The position numbers and the translations under genes were made by a program. From Aequoribacter fuscus (lineage in GTDB: Bacteria > Pseudomonadota > Gammaproteobacteria > Pseudomonadales > Halieaceae): 64,000 bases of DNA. Positions 61,653 through 64,000 of the stretch are shown in pieces. How positions within the stretch are numbered: the stretch's first letter is position 1; each line of letters begins with the position of its first letter. The DNA lies in NCBI RefSeq assembly GCF_009910365.1, contig NZ_CP036423.1:1364001-1428000 (forward strand), written 5' to 3'. Under the pieces are notes generated by a model that saw only the letters and a program-made list of their open reading frames with translations, was not told the DNA's origin and ran no database searches.

Positions 61653-63260
61653 ATGAATAAACTCGACTTAAGTAATCCCAAGGATCGGACGTTTGCCCGC
61701 ATACTAGAGCGGCAAGCGGCTGAGGCGGGTTCCACCGTGTTTTTGCGAACCGATGACGTCGCAATTACCTTTGCGGAGGCCGAGTCTATTACCAATCGCT
61801 TGGCATCGGGACTATCGGCTCATGGCTTAGTCGCGGGTGATCGGGTTGCTCTGTACATGAGTAATCAGCCTGAGATGGTGTTACTCGCACTCGCGATCAA
61901 CAAATTGAGTGCGGTATGGGTGCCGATTAATCGTGATTACAAAGGCCTGTGGTTAGAAGATACTGTGGCACGATGTCGTGCAAACATGCTGTTTACCGAT
62001 TGCGATGGCGTCGCAGAAATCCAAAAATTAAACCTAGATCTCAAGGCGCTAACGTTGGGCGTGGTCGGTCCTGACGCGGAACCGGACACTATCGCGTATC
62101 AAGCCTTGCTGGACGCCCCAGAATATTCCGTTGATCATGATTCTCAGTCCTACGGTGACACCTGTGCCATTTTATGGACCTCCGGTACTACGGGGCGCTC
62201 GAAAGGTGTTATGCAACCTTACAACGCGTGGGTGCACGCGATTGTGAATGGTGCGAGCAAGCAGTATCAGTCGCGAGACGGTGACATCATTTACAACGTG
62301 CTACCTTTGTTCAATGCTGGGGGTTGGATTACCGCTGTCTTAAGAGCGTTGCTTGAAGGTATTACCGTCGTCATCGAACAGCGTTTCTCCGTGACTCAGT
62401 TTTGGGATCGCATCGCTCATTTTGGTGCGACTCAGACGTTCGCTTTGGGCGCTATGGGCACGTTTTTACTGAATGAGCCCGAGAAGCCCGACGATGCGGC
62501 AACGCCACTGCGCGAAGCTCAAATTGTGCCCTTGGCGCCCGATCTTTGGCCGGTATTCTCAAAGCGGTTTGGGGTTCGGTTAATACGAGGGGGGCTGGGG
62601 CAAAGTGAATGCATGCGCGTGCTGAGCCAAGTAGAAAATCGCGATGATGTGCCAGTCTATGCCCTAGGGTTTCCAGATCGTCGTGCACCCGTGACTTTAC
62701 TGGATGATGACGGCAATGAAGTGCCGGTGGGTGAGGTTGGGGAAATTGCGATCAAGCCTCTAGAACCCTATTTGATTTTTAATGGTTATTTTGATGATCC
62801 AGAGGCTACGCAGAACGCCTTCAAAGGCGACTGGTATTGCACCGGGGATGTCGGTCGGCAAGACCCTAAGACAGGTGCGTTCTTCTATGTTGATCGAAAA
62901 CGCGATGCGGTTCGTTTTGGTGGGCGCAATATCTCTACGCTTGAGGTGGAAAGCGTTGCTCGACGGTTTCGCGGCATTACCGATGTCGCAGCGTATGGCA
63001 TTTCGCATCCCGATGTGCCTGAAGAGCAAGAATTAGCGTTGGCCATTGTTGTGGCCGCAGGGGAAAGCCTAGATTTCGAGGCGTTGTGCGGGTTCTTGAA
63101 CCAAAATGCGCCGTATTATTTTGTGCCGAGATACATCCGGATTGTCGCTTCCCTACCGTATACACCCACTAACAAAGTTCAAAAATTTCAGCTGCGAGAT
63201 GATGGCGTTACCTCAGACACTTGGGATCTGACGGAATCGGGGTATACTGTGAAACGATAG
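61653..63260 (+). CDS. Acyl-CoA synthetase (AMP-dependent ligase)
   Basis: 535 residues of the ANL superfamily. P-loop TSGTTGRSKG (about 176-185), LPLFNAGGW, GGLGQSE, the YCTGDVGRQD hinge region with RKRDAVRFGGRNIS, and the C-terminal catalytic lysine region TNKVQKFQLR. It should activate the carboxylate of a side-chain acid to its CoA thioester, the entry to the neighbouring ACAD-hydratase-aldolase steps; FadD17/FadD19-like in role, though specificity is not readable. Confidence 0.9.
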   Translation: MNKLDLSNPKDRTFARILERQAAEAGSTVFLRTDDVAITFAEAESITNRLASGLSAHGLVAGDRVALYMSNQPEMVLLALAINKLSAVWVPINRDYKGLWLEDTVARCRANMLFTDCDGVAEIQKLNLDLKALTLGVVGPDAEPDTIAYQALLDAPEYSVDHDSQSYGDTCAILWTSGTTGRSKGVMQPYNAWVHAIVNGASKQYQSRDGDIIYNVLPLFNAGGWITAVLRALLEGITVVIEQRFSVTQFWDRIAHFGATQTFALGAMGTFLLNEPEKPDDAATPLREAQIVPLAPDLWPVFSKRFGVRLIRGGLGQSECMRVLSQVENRDDVPVYALGFPDRRAPVTLLDDDGNEVPVGEVGEIAIKPLEPYLIFNGYFDDPEATQNAFKGDWYCTGDVGRQDPKTGAFFYVDRKRDAVRFGGRNISTLEVESVARRFRGITDVAAYGISHPDVPEEQELALAIVVAAGESLDFEALCGFLNQNAPYYFVPRYIRIVASLPYTPTNKVQKFQLRDDGVTSDTWDLTESGYTVKR

Positions 63261-63303
63261 AGCAGGAATCCAGTAATAATAAAAACCACTTGGGAGAGAG
63301 CTT

Positions 63304-64000
63304 ATGAAACCTTCAACAACGACATCTAAGTCGCTTATGACCCTTGCCCTGGGCGCCATTGGTGCAACTGCGGGCTGGTCGGGAATGACACACGCCGATA
63401 ACGTGCTAATGGAAGAGGTGATTGTTACTGCGCAAAAACGCGAAGAGAGCAATCAGAACGTTCCGCTGACGATTACCGCACTGACCGCGGAAGCCATCGA
63501 GAAACGCGGTATTCAAAACGCACACGATATCATGCTGCAAACGCCGGGCATGGGTGGGTTTGAATCGCCGGGGTCGAAAGGCACCATTGCGGTATCACTG
63601 CGCGGCGTGACGGCGGGACAGCCTGCAAACTTGTCGGTTGACCCAGCGATTGGCATGTACATTGACGGCGTGTTCTTGGGCAAGCAGTTGGCCTCGGCAC
63701 TAGACTTAGCCGAAGTCGAGCGCATCGAGATCTTAAGGGGCCCTCAGGGGACACTGTACGGCCGTAACGCGATTGGTGGCGCCATTAACTTTATTTCTAA
63801 AAAGCCTACCGGCGAGTTTGATATGAAGGTTAAGGCGGGCTTTGGCAACTACGGGTCGCAGCACTACAAGGTTGTCATGAACCTGCCCGCGGTGGGCGAG
63901 GTGGGTCAAGGCATTGGCCAGCTGTCGACGAATTTAGTGTATCAAGACCGCCAACGAGATCCCCTTTACGACGATGTTGACCCCAATAAGCCAGGCTACA
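63304..64000 (+). CDS. TonB-dependent receptor, 3' end outside window
   Basis: 232 residues are visible before the right edge. A signal peptide (LMTLALGAIGATAGWSGMTHA), the segment LMEEVIVTAQKREESNQNVPLTI, and a plug domain with AEVERIEILRGPQGTLYGRNAIGGAINFISKKP are followed by the first barrel strands. It follows the ligase gene by 43 bp with GGGAGAG before the ATG. As the last visible gene of the catabolic block it is the likely outer-membrane importer for the hydrophobic substrate. Paralogous in type to the receptor at 34198-36513. Confidence 0.92.
   Translation, partial: MKPSTTTSKSLMTLALGAIGATAGWSGMTHADNVLMEEVIVTAQKREESNQNVPLTITALTAEAIEKRGIQNAHDIMLQTPGMGGFESPGSKGTIAVSLRGVTAGQPANLSVDPAIGMYIDGVFLGKQLASALDLAEVERIEILRGPQGTLYGRNAIGGAINFISKKPTGEFDMKVKAGFGNYGSQHYKVVMNLPAVGEVGQGIGQLSTNLVYQDRQRDPLYDDVDPNKPGY

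Overview
The window (about 53% G+C by eye) looks like a chromosome segment of an aerobic marine gammaproteobacterium, plausibly of the Cellvibrionales/Spongiibacteraceae-Halieaceae type. The reasons are the Pseudomonas-like order lolC-lolD-lolE-DUF2062-comEC-exbB-exbD-lpxK-kdsB-murB, an nqrM gene of Na+-NQR at the left edge, TonB-dependent receptors, a BCCT transporter and a large acyl-CoA/steroid-type catabolic block. The taxonomic call is inference from gene content and order only.

Region by region: 1-12.5 kb is a tightly packed core block on the + strand (nqrM end, Lol lipoprotein export, ComEC, ExbBD-type motor, LpxK/KdsB lipid A-Kdo synthesis, MurB, UvrC, PgsA), with one minus-strand DUF2062 gene, followed by a tRNA-Gly/tRNA-Cys pair with its own promoter and hairpin-rich leader. 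13-19.6 kb is a small accessory stretch: a WYL regulator of the BrxR/CapW type without an obvious partner, an RNase J-like enzyme, a DUF2130 protein with PD-(D/E)XK residues, two paralogous hendecad coiled-coil membrane proteins, and an XRE/membrane-protein pair behind a perfect palindrome. 19.7-26.5 kb holds truD, a crotonase lacking one catalytic glutamate, a DUF3604 protein with an MFS transporter, and an ECF sigma factor set among small membrane proteins. 26.5-40.4 kb is a catabolic and envelope mix: BCCT-esterase-MDR-SDR opposite a LysR gene, a TPR sulfotransferase next to a TonB receptor, a GFA protein, an MBL lipoprotein, and a methionine-salvage-like aminotransferase/omega-amidase pair.

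40.4-48.5 kb is a likely oxidative system. A six-gene minus-strand set (P450, SDR lacking the catalytic Tyr, group III truncated globin, c-type cytochrome, Tat-exported FAD lactone-oxidase-like lipoprotein, Tat-exported DSD1-type PLP enzyme) is divergent from a PQQ-cytochrome c alcohol dehydrogenase. It looks like a periplasmic oxidation chain fed by a CYP125/124-like hydroxylase. The substrate is unknown.

50.4-64 kb contains an MFS-SDR pair, a complete IS3-family (IS150-like) element inserted into the loop of a bidirectional intrinsic terminator, and then a TetR-controlled block resembling actinobacterial cholesterol side-chain removal: two acyl-CoA dehydrogenases (ChsE-like), MaoC-DUF35 plus MaoC (ChsH2/ChsH1-like), a thiolase-fold lipid-transfer protein (Ltp2-like aldolase), an old-yellow-enzyme/dienoyl-CoA-reductase-like flavoenzyme, an acyl-CoA ligase and a TonB receptor cut by the right edge. 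The P450, SDRs and PQQ dehydrogenase to the left could supply the oxidised side chain for this block. That link is inference.
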